From Ferruginibacter sp. (GTDB taxonomy: Bacteria > Bacteroidota > Bacteroidia > Chitinophagales > Chitinophagaceae), in assembly GCA_014379625.1 (NCBI GenBank), contig JACMLJ010000045.1, positions 62,001-126,000 on the forward strand: a stretch of DNA of 64,000 bases, given 5' to 3'. Of this stretch, positions 44,113 to 54,327 are shown piece by piece. The translations under genes were made by a program, and so were the position numbers. Position 1 is the first letter of the stretch. Every line of letters begins with the position of its first letter. The notes below the pieces were generated by a model. The model did not search any database, was not told the origin of the DNA, and saw only the letters and a list, made by a program, of their open reading frames with translations.

Positions 44113-46452
44113 TTACTTTCCGATCGCTATAACCTGTCCTTTGTTGTCTGTTATCTTTCCATGAATTACGATGGGCGCTTTGCCTTTTTGAAGGATGGAA
44201 CACCTGCCAGTAAGTGTTCTGTTGCCGGATAATTTTATTGGATCCATTTGCTCCATATTAATGGCCACTTCTGTTGTCAGCCCCTCGTCAATATTTATTT
44301 CAAAACGAAAAGCACCTGCTGAGTTATCCAGCAAACGGGTACTTATCACCGGTAATTTTTGGTTTGCTGAGGGGTACATGATCCAGGCAAAGGTTGCTGT
44401 ATTTTTTGTTTGCATTGTACTATACTCTGCACAATAAGCAGGTTGCCTTTTATTATATATTTCGCTGTACCAGCCTTGCACATAGGGTGAATCCTGCCCT
44501 TTTATTAATTGGATAGCCCAGGGCAATTTTCCCACTGGGTGAATCAATACATTAGACTTATGGGCATCATCAGAAAAAACAGTGTTGTTTGATTTCTTCA
44601 CATTACAATCCGGGTTAAAATGCCATAACGCTTTTAATTTTCGCGGCCTGTCTGTTTCTACCCGGTCGATAATAATCCAATATTTATCTTTTAAATAGAT
44701 TACCGCCCTTGTATGTTTACCCTGGATATTTTCGGCCTTTTTATTCATTGACCAGGATCTCGAATTCCTGGAACTATCGCCAAACCCATCCTGGTAAGTA
44801 CCCATCGCAAAATCCACATTTTGTTGTATGCTGAATACAGACGGATCTACAGGCTGTGTATTTGTTTCTTTGGATTCGTTTTGCCCTTTATCATCCAATG
44901 CAATTACATTATGGCCAACAGACAGGTTGAAATAGCTTCTGATACTATCGCTTTTGTAATACATGCGGCCATTATCGCAAAGCAATTCGCGGCCGTTGGC
45001 AAAAAGAGAAAAATGAAGTTTATCATTGTGCTGGTGTGTGGTGCCCCAGGGGCCAATATCAAAATAGGCGAAATGATCTTTGCCCGGTTTTTCGCCATAA
45101 CCGTTCCGCATAATAAAATGCCCAGCCCAGGGAAACATCTGCGAGATTTGCCCGGGAACTTTACCAGATTTACCGTTGGAAATGATATAATCCCAGTCGG
45201 GTCTTTTAAAAACGGTATTGAAAGATTTGATAAAATCAAAATTATTGTCGAGATCTGAATCGTTGTTTAATAAACCCATCCCGTCTGGCCGGGCTGTTGC
45301 GGCAAGGTAATTATACATGTTTTCCAGGGTCTTGCTAAAAAATAGCGGAAGCGTTTTCCCAAATTCATTATTTAAATAGATGAATTCTGTAAACTCCCTG
45401 GTAACCACGGAATGGTAGTGGCTGGTGAGTTCTTTTATCGCACCATCGGGATATGCCGAGTAAACAAATTCTTCCTGTATCCCTTTAACCGCTTCATCGT
45501 ACCAGGAACCTGCTTTTTTGAATTCAGGAAAATTCAATGCAATTTTTGAAAGGCTGATCAATTCCGACACGGCGTGGTTATGGTGCTTTCCATGAAAATT
45601 TTGCAAATAGTTGGCATGCTCAAAAAAAGAAATCAACATGAGTACACGGGTCAGATCAGTAAATTCTTTTGCATGCTGAAAATCGAAAAAACTTTTCACC
45701 CAGCTCCTCCCGACCCTTATGCCTGCTTCCAGCGGCCGCCATGTTTGATTATGGGTATAGGCCAGCTTCGCAGGATTGCTGGTGATCCAATCCATCAACA
45801 GGTTGTTGTAACAGGTTGCATATTTTACATCGTTGTTTTTTTGATAGGCGTTACTAAGGTCATTCAAAAAAAAATGCCTGTTTAAAAAATAGGCCCATTC
45901 AACATCCTGTTTTGGGCCATTATAATACCAGTTTCTCTTTCCATTTGACAGCTTTGGAAGTTTTCCCTTTACATCCTGGAATGTATACACATCATCCAAC
46001 GCATCGGCAGCTACCAGGTATGTACCGGGTATCAAAGAATCTTTGCTATGGATCAGCCAGTTATTTTTTTTACGTAGTGTATAATAGCTGGCCAATGAGC
46101 TACAGGCCTGCACCAAGTTATTTTCGCTAACCGCCTGCTTTGTAATTTCCAGGCCCGGATAATCAAGGTTTACCTGGTCAAAAAATTGCGAGACTGCTTC
46201 CGGCTCATTTTTACAAAATTCAGCTAAAGAGGTATTTAACGGCAATTCCTTATTCTTAAAACCGGTTGTTATCTGCGCATTTGCAGGGGTGGATGTAAAA
46301 ACAAAAAATACCCAACCAATCAGTAAAAACTGCAAGGGTACTGATGAGCAATAAACGCCAAATGATCCCAACAAATGGTTAAAGCTTGTATATCTCTTAA
46401 TGCGGATTATTGAAAATATTTCCTTCTTAAAATTTCTGTCCTCTTGATCCAT
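44113..46452 (-). CDS. Heparinase II/III-family polysaccharide lyase, first copy
   Basis: The 779-residue protein (ATG at 46452; a TTG two codons earlier exists) has an (alpha/alpha)n amino-terminal domain (about 85-420) and a carboxy beta-sandwich with the Hepar_II_III signature. Motifs: WRPLEAGIRVGRSW near 238-251, FHGKHHNHAVSELI near 286-299, SHYHSVV near 344-350, and FDIGPWGTTHQHNDKLHF near 465-481 with candidate catalytic His/Tyr. The signal anchor begins only after about 40 residues (LQFLLIGWVFFVFTSTPANA), unusually late. It would cleave a uronic-acid-containing glycan by beta-elimination in the periplasm. Confidence 0.85.
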   Translation of the reverse strand: MDQEDRNFKKEIFSIIRIKRYTSFNHLLGSFGVYCSSVPLQFLLIGWVFFVFTSTPANAQITTGFKNKELPLNTSLAEFCKNEPEAVSQFFDQVNLDYPGLEITKQAVSENNLVQACSSLASYYTLRKKNNWLIHSKDSLIPGTYLVAADALDDVYTFQDVKGKLPKLSNGKRNWYYNGPKQDVEWAYFLNRHFFLNDLSNAYQKNNDVKYATCYNNLLMDWITSNPAKLAYTHNQTWRPLEAGIRVGRSWVKSFFDFQHAKEFTDLTRVLMLISFFEHANYLQNFHGKHHNHAVSELISLSKIALNFPEFKKAGSWYDEAVKGIQEEFVYSAYPDGAIKELTSHYHSVVTREFTEFIYLNNEFGKTLPLFFSKTLENMYNYLAATARPDGMGLLNNDSDLDNNFDFIKSFNTVFKRPDWDYIISNGKSGKVPGQISQMFPWAGHFIMRNGYGEKPGKDHFAYFDIGPWGTTHQHNDKLHFSLFANGRELLCDNGRMYYKSDSIRSYFNLSVGHNVIALDDKGQNESKETNTQPVDPSVFSIQQNVDFAMGTYQDGFGDSSRNSRSWSMNKKAENIQGKHTRAVIYLKDKYWIIIDRVETDRPRKLKALWHFNPDCNVKKSNNTVFSDDAHKSNVLIHPVGKLPWAIQLIKGQDSPYVQGWYSEIYNKRQPAYCAEYSTMQTKNTATFAWIMYPSANQKLPVISTRLLDNSAGAFRFEINIDEGLTTEVAINMEQMDPIKLSGNRTLTGRCSILQKGKAPIVIHGKITDNKGQVIAIGK

Positions 46453-46496
46453 GTTCAAATTGTTTTTAAAGCATAATTATTACCTGCCGTTTAACA

Positions 46497-48047
46497 TCAA
46501 AATTGCTTACCGGATAAGCTTGTTTCGAGTATACCAATAAACCCAAGGGTATAAGGTGATATTACCCTGAAACCATTTCGCTGCAATCCTTCTCCCCCTT
46601 TATTTACCTGTGCAGTACCGGTTAAAAACCCATCTGGCGTGTAATATGTTTTTAAACCCTTCAAACATTTTTCAGCAGCTTCTTTACAGGACGGCGGCAA
46701 TAATTTTTGAGAATATCCATAAGCCAGTGCGGCAGCAATACTTGCCGACCCTGATGTTTCAATACCAGTTTCGGGCTGATGTAAAAAACATGTCCATAAA
46801 CCATTCGGTTGCTGATAACGCAAGGCTATGCCGGCGCCATTTTGAAAGGCTATGCGCAATGCGTTGGTTGTTTCATTTTCGGGCAGCACGGCCAATGTTT
46901 TTGCCAGTCCCAGTAAATACCATCCAACGCCCCTTGCCCAGTTGCCAAAGCCCGGCTTTTCCAACTCTTTTGAGTTTTGATAAATGAAATCTTTATTGGA
47001 TAACAGTTTTACCCTGGCGGTTAAATTGGCAATTGCCATCTTTTCCAGATCGGGCCTGTTAAGCATTTTAGCAAGGATCGCCAGCGGGTAAGAAATGGTA
47101 TAGCATTCTTCCGTTTTTAACCTCCGGTTTTCGCCCTGGTCATCGGCTACCACCCCCGCAGCATCCGCATGGGCCGTGCAGAAATCAATGGCTTTTTGCA
47201 GCATGGCATGGTGTGGGTTTTCTACAGCAAGCATGGCAAAGGGCAGGATGCTTTCTACTGTACTAATCTTTTCAGCAGACTGCTGGTTGTTTAAATTTTC
47301 ATACACTAAAGTATTGTTGGCAAAATATTTACCGAGGTGTTGCTGTAAAATTTTTTTAGCATTTTTATCGTATTGCGCCATCATACTGATACCATCCAGC
47401 ACACAGCCCTCCATCCATCCGAAAGTGGATAAGGAAGCCAGGGACAATAGTCTTTTTTTCCATGAAGTGCCACCTGGTGAAGCATCCGCAAGCAACAGGT
47501 GTGGAAGGTAGGCATCCGGTGTTTCGGTTGCATTGTTCCCTTCCACAAAAAACCAAAACGGTTTGGTTCCTTTGATCATTTTTACGGCAATACCCTCCGC
47601 CATAATTTGTGCCAGTTGACTTATTGTCACAGGCATTTCAAACGGCTGCATATAATGTGCAAAGCGAATATCGAGGAGGCCAATTTTTTGTTGTGATGAC
47701 GCCAGGGATATTTCAAGTGTACATTCTTCCCTTATATCAGTGGCGCTTGTGATACGAAACCAGGCGCTTTTATTTTTTGGGTCTATTTTTTTATTCCAAT
47801 TGAAAAGAATGTTATTGCCGTTTACGGGAACTTCTGCCACCGGCCAGTTAAACGGAACCGTTTTATTTGGAGGCATGGAAAAAGCAAGGGTTTCCACCTG
47901 CGCCAAATGATATTTATATTGAGTTGATTTATCATCCATCGCCCATACAAAATCCGGAAAAACAGCCGCTCCAATTGCCAGTGAAGACAATTGCAGCCAT
48001 TGCCTGCGGTTATATTGCGGGTGTTGATATTGGTGAGTTGTATTCAT
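46497..48047 (-). CDS. Tat-exported GH88/GH105-like unsaturated uronyl hydrolase
   Basis: The 516-residue protein starts with an extended leader containing a twin-arginine motif (NRRQWLQLSSLAIGAAVF). About residues 45-190 resemble a beta-sandwich; the rest is an (alpha/alpha)6-barrel: FGWMEGCVLDGISMM, KTEECYTISYPLAILAKM, FGNWARGVGWYLLGLAKTL, GLWTCFLHQPETGIETSGSA and FLTGTAQVNKGGEGLQRNG. The GNWARGxGW and ETSGSAS blocks are typical of GH105/GH88. It likely removes the unsaturated uronyl residue left by a lyase, which would suit its place next to the heparinase II/III gene (38 bases). Family assignment is probable, not certain. Confidence 0.7.
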   Translation of the reverse strand: MNTTHQYQHPQYNRRQWLQLSSLAIGAAVFPDFVWAMDDKSTQYKYHLAQVETLAFSMPPNKTVPFNWPVAEVPVNGNNILFNWNKKIDPKNKSAWFRITSATDIREECTLEISLASSQQKIGLLDIRFAHYMQPFEMPVTISQLAQIMAEGIAVKMIKGTKPFWFFVEGNNATETPDAYLPHLLLADASPGGTSWKKRLLSLASLSTFGWMEGCVLDGISMMAQYDKNAKKILQQHLGKYFANNTLVYENLNNQQSAEKISTVESILPFAMLAVENPHHAMLQKAIDFCTAHADAAGVVADDQGENRRLKTEECYTISYPLAILAKMLNRPDLEKMAIANLTARVKLLSNKDFIYQNSKELEKPGFGNWARGVGWYLLGLAKTLAVLPENETTNALRIAFQNGAGIALRYQQPNGLWTCFLHQPETGIETSGSASIAAALAYGYSQKLLPPSCKEAAEKCLKGLKTYYTPDGFLTGTAQVNKGGEGLQRNGFRVISPYTLGFIGILETSLSGKQF

Positions 48048-48317
48048 TTATTTATTGTATTAAATGACGAAAATACAGGCCGTTTACCTGGTGTTTGCAA
48101 GAAAAACCTATAATTGATAACTTACCGGGATGCTAAAAGAATTTTCGTTGCTGATTTTTATTCATTTTTAATTTATTTGAAACAGGTATCCTTATTTTTT
48201 TATTCCTCATATTTGTTTTTATCCGTTGTTACCAACAGGCGCATATCCCTTCCCGTTAAATGATACAATTACCGTTAGGTTTTATTGCAACGGTTAAAAT
48301 CATAAACATGCCCGAGT

Positions 48318-50207
48318 TTAGATTTTTATGCTTCCGGGGATTACCCGGATAAATAGTTTTCCGGCACTGTTAGCAGGGCAGTTCTTTTTTATTACAATGC
48401 GGCTCAACCCGGGATTAGGTGAATCCTGTATATGCTTAGCTTGCGAAACATCTTCCACTTCAATGATTAATTCGTTCAATGAAAAGGGTTGTTCAATTTT
48501 CAGTTGTAGGGATTGCCCGTTTTGCTCCAGCCTTAATCCATCGGCAGTTTTGGTAACCTTTGCCTTAGTGAGCCATTGAAAAGAAATCTCGACGGCACTG
48601 TCTTTTGCAGTCCATTCATCTTTAATAGAAAAAGAGCGGTCGGGGTGCAGCAAGATTTGCCTCGTTACCCTGGTAGCTTTATTAAGATATATCGAACTGA
48701 GGTCTGCTTGATTGCCCATTACCCCATTTTCCAGCTTCAGTTCTGTCACTTCTCCTTTGCCATTTATTAATTGGCGTTCACCATTAAAGCGAAGGATATT
48801 ATGGCCTTCGGGGCCACACCGGAATGTTGACCAGCGGTTGCTGTTTTGGGAATAGTCCCACAAATCCAATTTAGCCGCACGCATTTTATCATAGCTCTCC
48901 GTTCCTAAATCCAGGGCCCAGCGAACACCGTCGGCTTCAAGGATAAAACTTCCTGCATCCATGTGGCCATGTGAGTTATCGGGTGTGCCACCCTTTATTG
49001 CTGCAAAACTTGCTTTGGGATTATCCCAGGCCGAACGCATAATGCCAATCGGCATCAGGCCATCGGCAGTCCACTGTAACGGGGCTTCAGTTATTTTCTT
49101 TTGTTTTAATAGCGAAGGACTCCACCATAAAATTTCAAAACCAGTATGCCGGCTTTGCTGAATGATATTGGCTGGTTTTGTACTAGCTCCATTCAACCAT
49201 ATATCCTGCATGCGATTGATCGCTATCATTTCATCCTTTATTAAATCAGGCCGTTTCAGTTCTCTCGCAAACCAAAGCATAATTGGTTCGTTTAAATTTT
49301 CAGTATGATAATCGGAGTAATTGTAATCTTCGCCGGTAGCACCTACCACCTGGTTATTGTAGTCGGCAGTTTTTAAGAACCCCGGTATCTTTTCCAATCC
49401 TGCGCTTGTACCCAACGCAGACCGCAATGCCTCAATCGTTAATACATAAAAACTGGTGCCATACGACCAGTAACTCGGTCCTTCTGCAAAAGAACCATCG
49501 GGGGAATACGCATCGCCGGCGACAGGAATATTTTTTATACCCCTCTCTACAACCTGCTTTGACAAACCCGGTTCCAGTTCAGCAATGGCCAGCGCGCCTA
49601 CAGTTAACCCACCATGACAAACGGGGTTCCAGTTAAAATTTCCATTTACCCAGCTACTGTTGTTTGGGCTTTCCTTTACCTGCAACGATGTTAGCAATGC
49701 ATTATTTTTAATCGCTTCTGCGATCAGTTTTCTTTCAGTAACAGATAGTTCATGGTACAACCAGTCAAATCCGATACCTGCCGCCAGTGAAGCTTCGCCA
49801 ACATCAAGGTAATGGCCAATGCCCCAGTCTTTTAAAGCAGCAAGCCGGAGCAATTCTTCTTTTGCTTTATTAAGAAAACGCTTATCTCCAAACAAACGGT
49901 AAGCCAGCGCCAGTGATATGATACGGCCCTGTACATTGCGGGAACTGCTCATATTGCTTTTATCATTGGGATAAATAATTGGGGGCGCTGCTAATTTTTT
50001 CTCCGCATCGGCTTTAATGATAAAAAGCAACTGCTCCGACACTTTATCTTTTTGCAATTTGATGGAAGCAATTTTTTTGTTATCAGCAAATAACCGTGGG
50101 TGGGCAGGCAAATTATTCCAGTTCGCCTTTGTTATTGACGTAACCTGTGCAACCAGCGGTTGAAACAGGGCGGCCAGAACAAGTACCATCCAAAATTTTC
50201 TCTTCAT
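48318..50207 (-). CDS. Heparinase II/III-family polysaccharide lyase, second copy
   Basis: The 629-residue protein has a signal peptide (to about LVAQ, residue 21). An (alpha/alpha) barrel comes first with HPRLFADNKK, GIGHYLDVGEASLAAGIGFDWLY, NFNWNPVCHGG and SFAEGPSYWSYGTSFY, then a beta-sandwich with TPDNSHGHMDAGSFI (near 408-422, candidate catalytic His) and RWALDLGTESYD. It is clearly related in fold to, but different from, the first lyase of the cluster, suggesting two different cuts in the same glycan. There is a 270-base gap to the next gene downstream with no identified content. Confidence 0.85.
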   Translation of the reverse strand: MKRKFWMVLVLAALFQPLVAQVTSITKANWNNLPAHPRLFADNKKIASIKLQKDKVSEQLLFIIKADAEKKLAAPPIIYPNDKSNMSSSRNVQGRIISLALAYRLFGDKRFLNKAKEELLRLAALKDWGIGHYLDVGEASLAAGIGFDWLYHELSVTERKLIAEAIKNNALLTSLQVKESPNNSSWVNGNFNWNPVCHGGLTVGALAIAELEPGLSKQVVERGIKNIPVAGDAYSPDGSFAEGPSYWSYGTSFYVLTIEALRSALGTSAGLEKIPGFLKTADYNNQVVGATGEDYNYSDYHTENLNEPIMLWFARELKRPDLIKDEMIAINRMQDIWLNGASTKPANIIQQSRHTGFEILWWSPSLLKQKKITEAPLQWTADGLMPIGIMRSAWDNPKASFAAIKGGTPDNSHGHMDAGSFILEADGVRWALDLGTESYDKMRAAKLDLWDYSQNSNRWSTFRCGPEGHNILRFNGERQLINGKGEVTELKLENGVMGNQADLSSIYLNKATRVTRQILLHPDRSFSIKDEWTAKDSAVEISFQWLTKAKVTKTADGLRLEQNGQSLQLKIEQPFSLNELIIEVEDVSQAKHIQDSPNPGLSRIVIKKNCPANSAGKLFIRVIPGSIKI

Positions 50208-50322
50208 AAATAATTTTTAATTCTTTTATGGATATCTATCATATATCATCCTTAGTGATGATTCTAATTAATGACTTAATGAGATGGTCAGCAACCTGGT
50301 TCTTATTTGCAGGTAAACCCTT

Positions 50323-52629
50323 TTAAAATTTCAGGGAGGGCGGTAAAATATCCCTTCCCCAATCCGAAGGCTGATCAGTCATTTCCAGTTCCAGCAGTCC
50401 GCCCGCTTCAATTTCACTGTGCTCTATCCACGCCCTGGAAAAGGATTGATTGTTTAATTTCGCCGATTTGATAAACTTGTTTTGAGCCGATAGATTTGTT
50501 GCTGTGATTTTAAAATCTTTCCCGTTACCGAGATGCAGTAAAGTTTCTGCAAGTAATGGTGAGTGGATCAGATAGTAGGACTGGCCTGCATTTGGATAAA
50601 AGCCCATCATGTGAAATGCCAGCCAGGAGGACATGGCGCCGGAATCATCATTTCCCGGTATCCCTTTCCGGGAAGCATTGAAATTTTTTTTGATGATGGC
50701 CTGTACCCTGCCGGAACTCAGGTCGGGTCTGCCGATCCAGTGATACAATACCGGGCTGAGAAAAGATGGCTCGTTACCAACATTGTAGTAACGGTTTAGG
50801 AAAAAAGTATCCAGCCTTGTTTTAAAAGCGTTGTTACCGCCCGACATTTTAATTAACCCGGCCACATCATGCGGTATCGAAAGCGAATACTCCCAGGAAC
50901 TGGCTTCATATAAAAATCCACACCACCAGCATACACATTGGCCTGTTTGCACATCAAGCGGCGTAAAGGGAACTTTCACATTATTCTTTACATCACACGT
51001 GATGGAATCTATCCATTTACCGGTAGCATCCCTGGGCATAATAAATCCATTTGCACCATGACTGTTGTAATTGCGCCACAAATTTTTCCAGTTACCGGAC
51101 TGCCCGGCGAAACGATCAAAAAGCTGTTGGTGACCAAGTCCCTTTGCAACAGTTGCTATACAAAAATCATTGTAGGCATATTCAACCGTTCGGGTACCTG
51201 CCCTTACAAAACCGGAGGATACGTAGCCCAGTTTATTGTAATCATATAATCCACCCCTGCCCTCTTTCTCTTCAATTCCACCGGGAGGGGTATCGGCATT
51301 TTTTAACATTGCTTTTAACCCCAGTTCATAATCAATTCCTTTCAATCCTTTTACGTAAGCATCAGCGATAACCACATCGGCATTGGAGCCACCCTGGGTT
51401 CTGCCGTTAAAATTACCACTTCTCGCATCCGGCATAAATCCATCATAGCGGTATATATCCAATAGTGCGTTAACTATATCTGCCTGTCGTTTTGGATCAA
51501 TCAAAGTAATCAGTGGGTGCGATGAACGATAAGTATCCCAGATGGCATAAAAGTCATCGTAATAAGGTTGGGCAGATTTCCAGAGCGGATTTTCCCCGGT
51601 TCTGTCAACCGGCATCAGCATGGTATGATACAGGCCGGTATAAAACATTATTTTATTGCTATCCGCGGTATTTTTGTCAATCTCGATACGGCTTAATAAT
51701 TTTTCCCAGCTTTGTTGTGCCTGGTATACTCCTTCCTCAAATTTCCAACCCGCCATTTCATCCGCTACGTTTTGTTTTGCTTTGGCGGTACTTAAAAATG
51801 AAATACCAATTTTCATTTGAAGTATCCCGCTTTGCTTTCCAAAAGACAATAAGGCGCCTGTTTTTTCGCCGGTATCAATCTGCCCTTTTTTCCCCGAATA
51901 TAGTTTTCCGGATTTCCATGTTTTAAATTGTTGAAATGGCTTGTCGAATATGGCATGAAAATATACGGTATAAGCTGCGCCGCTATTCCATCCGCCCCTC
52001 ACCCTGTTGTAGCCGCAAACCTCCCTGTCCGACAAAACTTCTATTTCAGAACCTACAAAAAACTGAGCTTCCCGGGAATCCGCGTTATAGCCTTCATTCA
52101 AAAATTCCCCCGCGTCTAATTTGATGCCTTTGGGGTTGTTTTCATTAAAAGTAAACCGGTAAAAAGCTACTTTGTGGGCAGCGGTAATTTCGGTTTTGAT
52201 ATTCCATTTTTTGAGCAACACGGAGTAATAACCCACTGAGGTTTTTTCATCCTGCCGTAAGGATTTTTGCTGAATGGAATCAAAATTTCCTGCAAAGGGC
52301 ATCACAGAAATATTGCCGTATTTGGCGCCACCGCCGGTACCGCTTACATGCACCTGGCTAAAACCCAGTACGGGAAATGAAAGGTCGGCTTTATACCCGC
52401 TGTTTGAATATTTGTTACAGTCGGGCCCCGGCTTGATCATACCAAAGGGACGGGAAGGCCCTACCACTACATTGCCATCCCCCACTGATCCGATGAATGG
52501 ATCAACATACCTGTGATACTGCGTTTGAGCATTGCCGGTAGTTGCCGCCAGGCTGCAAAAAATTATCGCTCCCAGCGCATTGAACAGTTTGTTTAGATTC
52601 ATCATCCTTTTTATTTTAATGTTATCCAT
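50323..52629 (-). CDS. Secreted GH92 alpha-mannosidase
   Basis: The 768-residue protein has a signal peptide ending GNAQ. Typical GH92 blocks: YVDPFIGSVGDGN after the signal, then HVSGTGGGAKYGNISVMPF, the middle domain segment YRSSHPLITLIDPKRQADI, GFMPDARSGNFNGRTQGGSN, WYEASSW-like CGFLYEASSWEYS, and GNDDSGAMSSWLAFHMMGFYP, which supplies the paired Asp of the inverting calcium-dependent mechanism. The start could also be the adjacent ATGs at 52605/52602. GH92 removes alpha-mannose, frequently from mannans or N-glycan-type chains. Confidence 0.94.
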   Translation of the reverse strand: MDNIKIKRMMNLNKLFNALGAIIFCSLAATTGNAQTQYHRYVDPFIGSVGDGNVVVGPSRPFGMIKPGPDCNKYSNSGYKADLSFPVLGFSQVHVSGTGGGAKYGNISVMPFAGNFDSIQQKSLRQDEKTSVGYYSVLLKKWNIKTEITAAHKVAFYRFTFNENNPKGIKLDAGEFLNEGYNADSREAQFFVGSEIEVLSDREVCGYNRVRGGWNSGAAYTVYFHAIFDKPFQQFKTWKSGKLYSGKKGQIDTGEKTGALLSFGKQSGILQMKIGISFLSTAKAKQNVADEMAGWKFEEGVYQAQQSWEKLLSRIEIDKNTADSNKIMFYTGLYHTMLMPVDRTGENPLWKSAQPYYDDFYAIWDTYRSSHPLITLIDPKRQADIVNALLDIYRYDGFMPDARSGNFNGRTQGGSNADVVIADAYVKGLKGIDYELGLKAMLKNADTPPGGIEEKEGRGGLYDYNKLGYVSSGFVRAGTRTVEYAYNDFCIATVAKGLGHQQLFDRFAGQSGNWKNLWRNYNSHGANGFIMPRDATGKWIDSITCDVKNNVKVPFTPLDVQTGQCVCWWCGFLYEASSWEYSLSIPHDVAGLIKMSGGNNAFKTRLDTFFLNRYYNVGNEPSFLSPVLYHWIGRPDLSSGRVQAIIKKNFNASRKGIPGNDDSGAMSSWLAFHMMGFYPNAGQSYYLIHSPLLAETLLHLGNGKDFKITATNLSAQNKFIKSAKLNNQSFSRAWIEHSEIEAGGLLELEMTDQPSDWGRDILPPSLKF

Positions 52630-52934
52630 GGTTGCGCTGCCAGTTTGTGCGTAGTCATTTTATTTGTTTAACCGCATCCGGTAATTGCCGGATGCTAACA
52701 GTTCTTTCCTTATAAATTGCATCCCCTTTGCCAGGCTAAACTTAAGTTTTACTTTCGCTTTCGCGTAATTCTGCCAAACCTCCCAAAACCTGTCTGTGAT
52801 CAGTTTTCCATAGGTTTGTTCAATTTCAAAAACCCAGTAGTTAAATATAAGGTCATAATACCTTTCCCCCTTGAGCTATCCCCCAAGGACTGCCGTTAAA
52901 TGCTATGGTGCTGAAATGAATTATTGCCATGGAA
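52630..52934. other. Spacer upstream of GH92 with no gene recognised
   Basis: 305 bases with CTTTCGCTTTCGCG and CCCTTGAGCTATCCCCCAAGG-like imperfect inverted sequence (52867-52887 region). No clear promoter box or ORF. A break in the operon at this point is plausible. Confidence 0.3.
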
Positions 52935-54305
52935 TTACTGTTCAAATGCACCCCGGTCCCTGCCCCTGCCTTTTGGCCGGGCCATACCTATAATGTCTTT
53001 TGGTTGCGCAAGGTCATTTGAACCGGAATTAAGCCCGCGGCTATCTTTTGCCAAACGAAAATTACCTTTTGTGGGGTCTGGTTGAATATCAATAAAATGC
53101 GGATCGATAACAATATCATTGGTACCCTTAAAAACGTTTTGATCAGCCGGGTACAGGTTATAGTCCCACCGGATATTGGTATTTCTATTGTTGGAGGTAA
53201 CCTTTCCCCCCGGGCGGGGAACAATAACATTATTGAGAATTACAATATCCTCCGAGTTATTGGGAAACAGTTCCTGGTAACCAACCGTTTGACCGTTCCA
53301 GTACGTGGTATTATTGATAATATCCACATATTTGGTGCGGAAAACATGAATGCCGGAGCCACCATTATATGCACTTAAATTATTGGCGATCAGGGCACGT
53401 CCCTTCCATTCCGGGCGCTTTGGTTTTTCAGGTGTTGCTACCCCTGTGGCAGCAGGTGGGTTGCCTGCAGGGTTTACCACGGCATCGGCATTCGGATTGG
53501 TAGCGCCGCCCCTTGCGAGATCGGTTACATCCAAAAGAATTCCATTGCCATCACTCAGTTTACCAGTCCTTTCCCAGGGTACCATGCTTTTATTGTTCCA
53601 TACAAAATTGCGTTGGATCACGATGTGATAACCGGGAGCATCATCAAAAGCCCAGTTGTTGAGTGTTGTAATGCCCGATCCTGCATATCGCATATACCAG
53701 GCATTTTCAAAAACCCTGCAATCCTCAACGGTTATATAATCGGTTTCTATGAGCGCAATACCTCCACCGCCACATTTGCCAATTACACAGTTCCTGATGA
53801 TAATATGGTGCGGTTTTTCTCCCGGCTTTTTTCGGCGGCCTTCTACAAAAATTCCGTTTGTGTTGTAACCCGGATTAGGACTTGCTTTTTTAGCATCATT
53901 CATGGCATTCAACAGGGTGATGGAATCATTGCCGCCAATAACGGTCAGGCCATCTATAATATGATAGGAACCCGTTATTTGAATACCTGACCATCCACCC
54001 GGGCGAATTTGGGGGGTGCTGCCCGGGCCTGCTTTCCAGGTAATCCAGGCATCCGGCGTTCCTGACTTAGTAATGGACAGAACTGCACTACCGTCCGACT
54101 GATCGGTATTGGTGTACACACCGTTCCCGATCAATACCAGGTCGCCAGGCTGTACCAGCTCAGCCGCTTTTTGCAAACTGCGAAAAGCGGTCTGCGGTGA
54201 TTTACCATTGTTTGCATCGCTCCCGGTACCGGATACATGCCAAACCTGCGCCCAACCAGTACTGTTAGCCGATAACAACAGCAATGCAATAAATAAGTTC
54301 CTCAT
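52935..54305 (-). CDS. Secreted right-handed parallel beta-helix protein (lyase-like)
   Basis: The 456-residue protein has a signal peptide ending WAQ and opens WHVSGTGSDANNGKSPQTAF, the phrase common to PL6/PL9-like and other beta-helix enzymes. Right-handed coil repeats follow with HIIIRNCVIGKCGGGGIALIE, YITVEDCRVFENAWYMRYAG and ALIANNLSAYNGGSGIHVFRT; the end is DRGAFEQ typical of choice-of-anchor-Q/lyase proteins. An Asn- and Pro-rich loop (ANPNADAVVNPAGNPPAATG) interrupts the helix near 270-290. Whether it is a lyase, an epimerase or a hydrolase is unknown. It ends 22 bases upstream of the GH39/GH5-like gene's 3' neighbour in the same operon. Confidence 0.8.
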   Translation of the reverse strand: MRNLFIALLLLSANSTGWAQVWHVSGTGSDANNGKSPQTAFRSLQKAAELVQPGDLVLIGNGVYTNTDQSDGSAVLSITKSGTPDAWITWKAGPGSTPQIRPGGWSGIQITGSYHIIDGLTVIGGNDSITLLNAMNDAKKASPNPGYNTNGIFVEGRRKKPGEKPHHIIIRNCVIGKCGGGGIALIETDYITVEDCRVFENAWYMRYAGSGITTLNNWAFDDAPGYHIVIQRNFVWNNKSMVPWERTGKLSDGNGILLDVTDLARGGATNPNADAVVNPAGNPPAATGVATPEKPKRPEWKGRALIANNLSAYNGGSGIHVFRTKYVDIINNTTYWNGQTVGYQELFPNNSEDIVILNNVIVPRPGGKVTSNNRNTNIRWDYNLYPADQNVFKGTNDIVIDPHFIDIQPDPTKGNFRLAKDSRGLNSGSNDLAQPKDIIGMARPKGRGRDRGAFEQ

Positions 54306-54327
54306 AAAGCTGTTTTTAAATTTTTAT

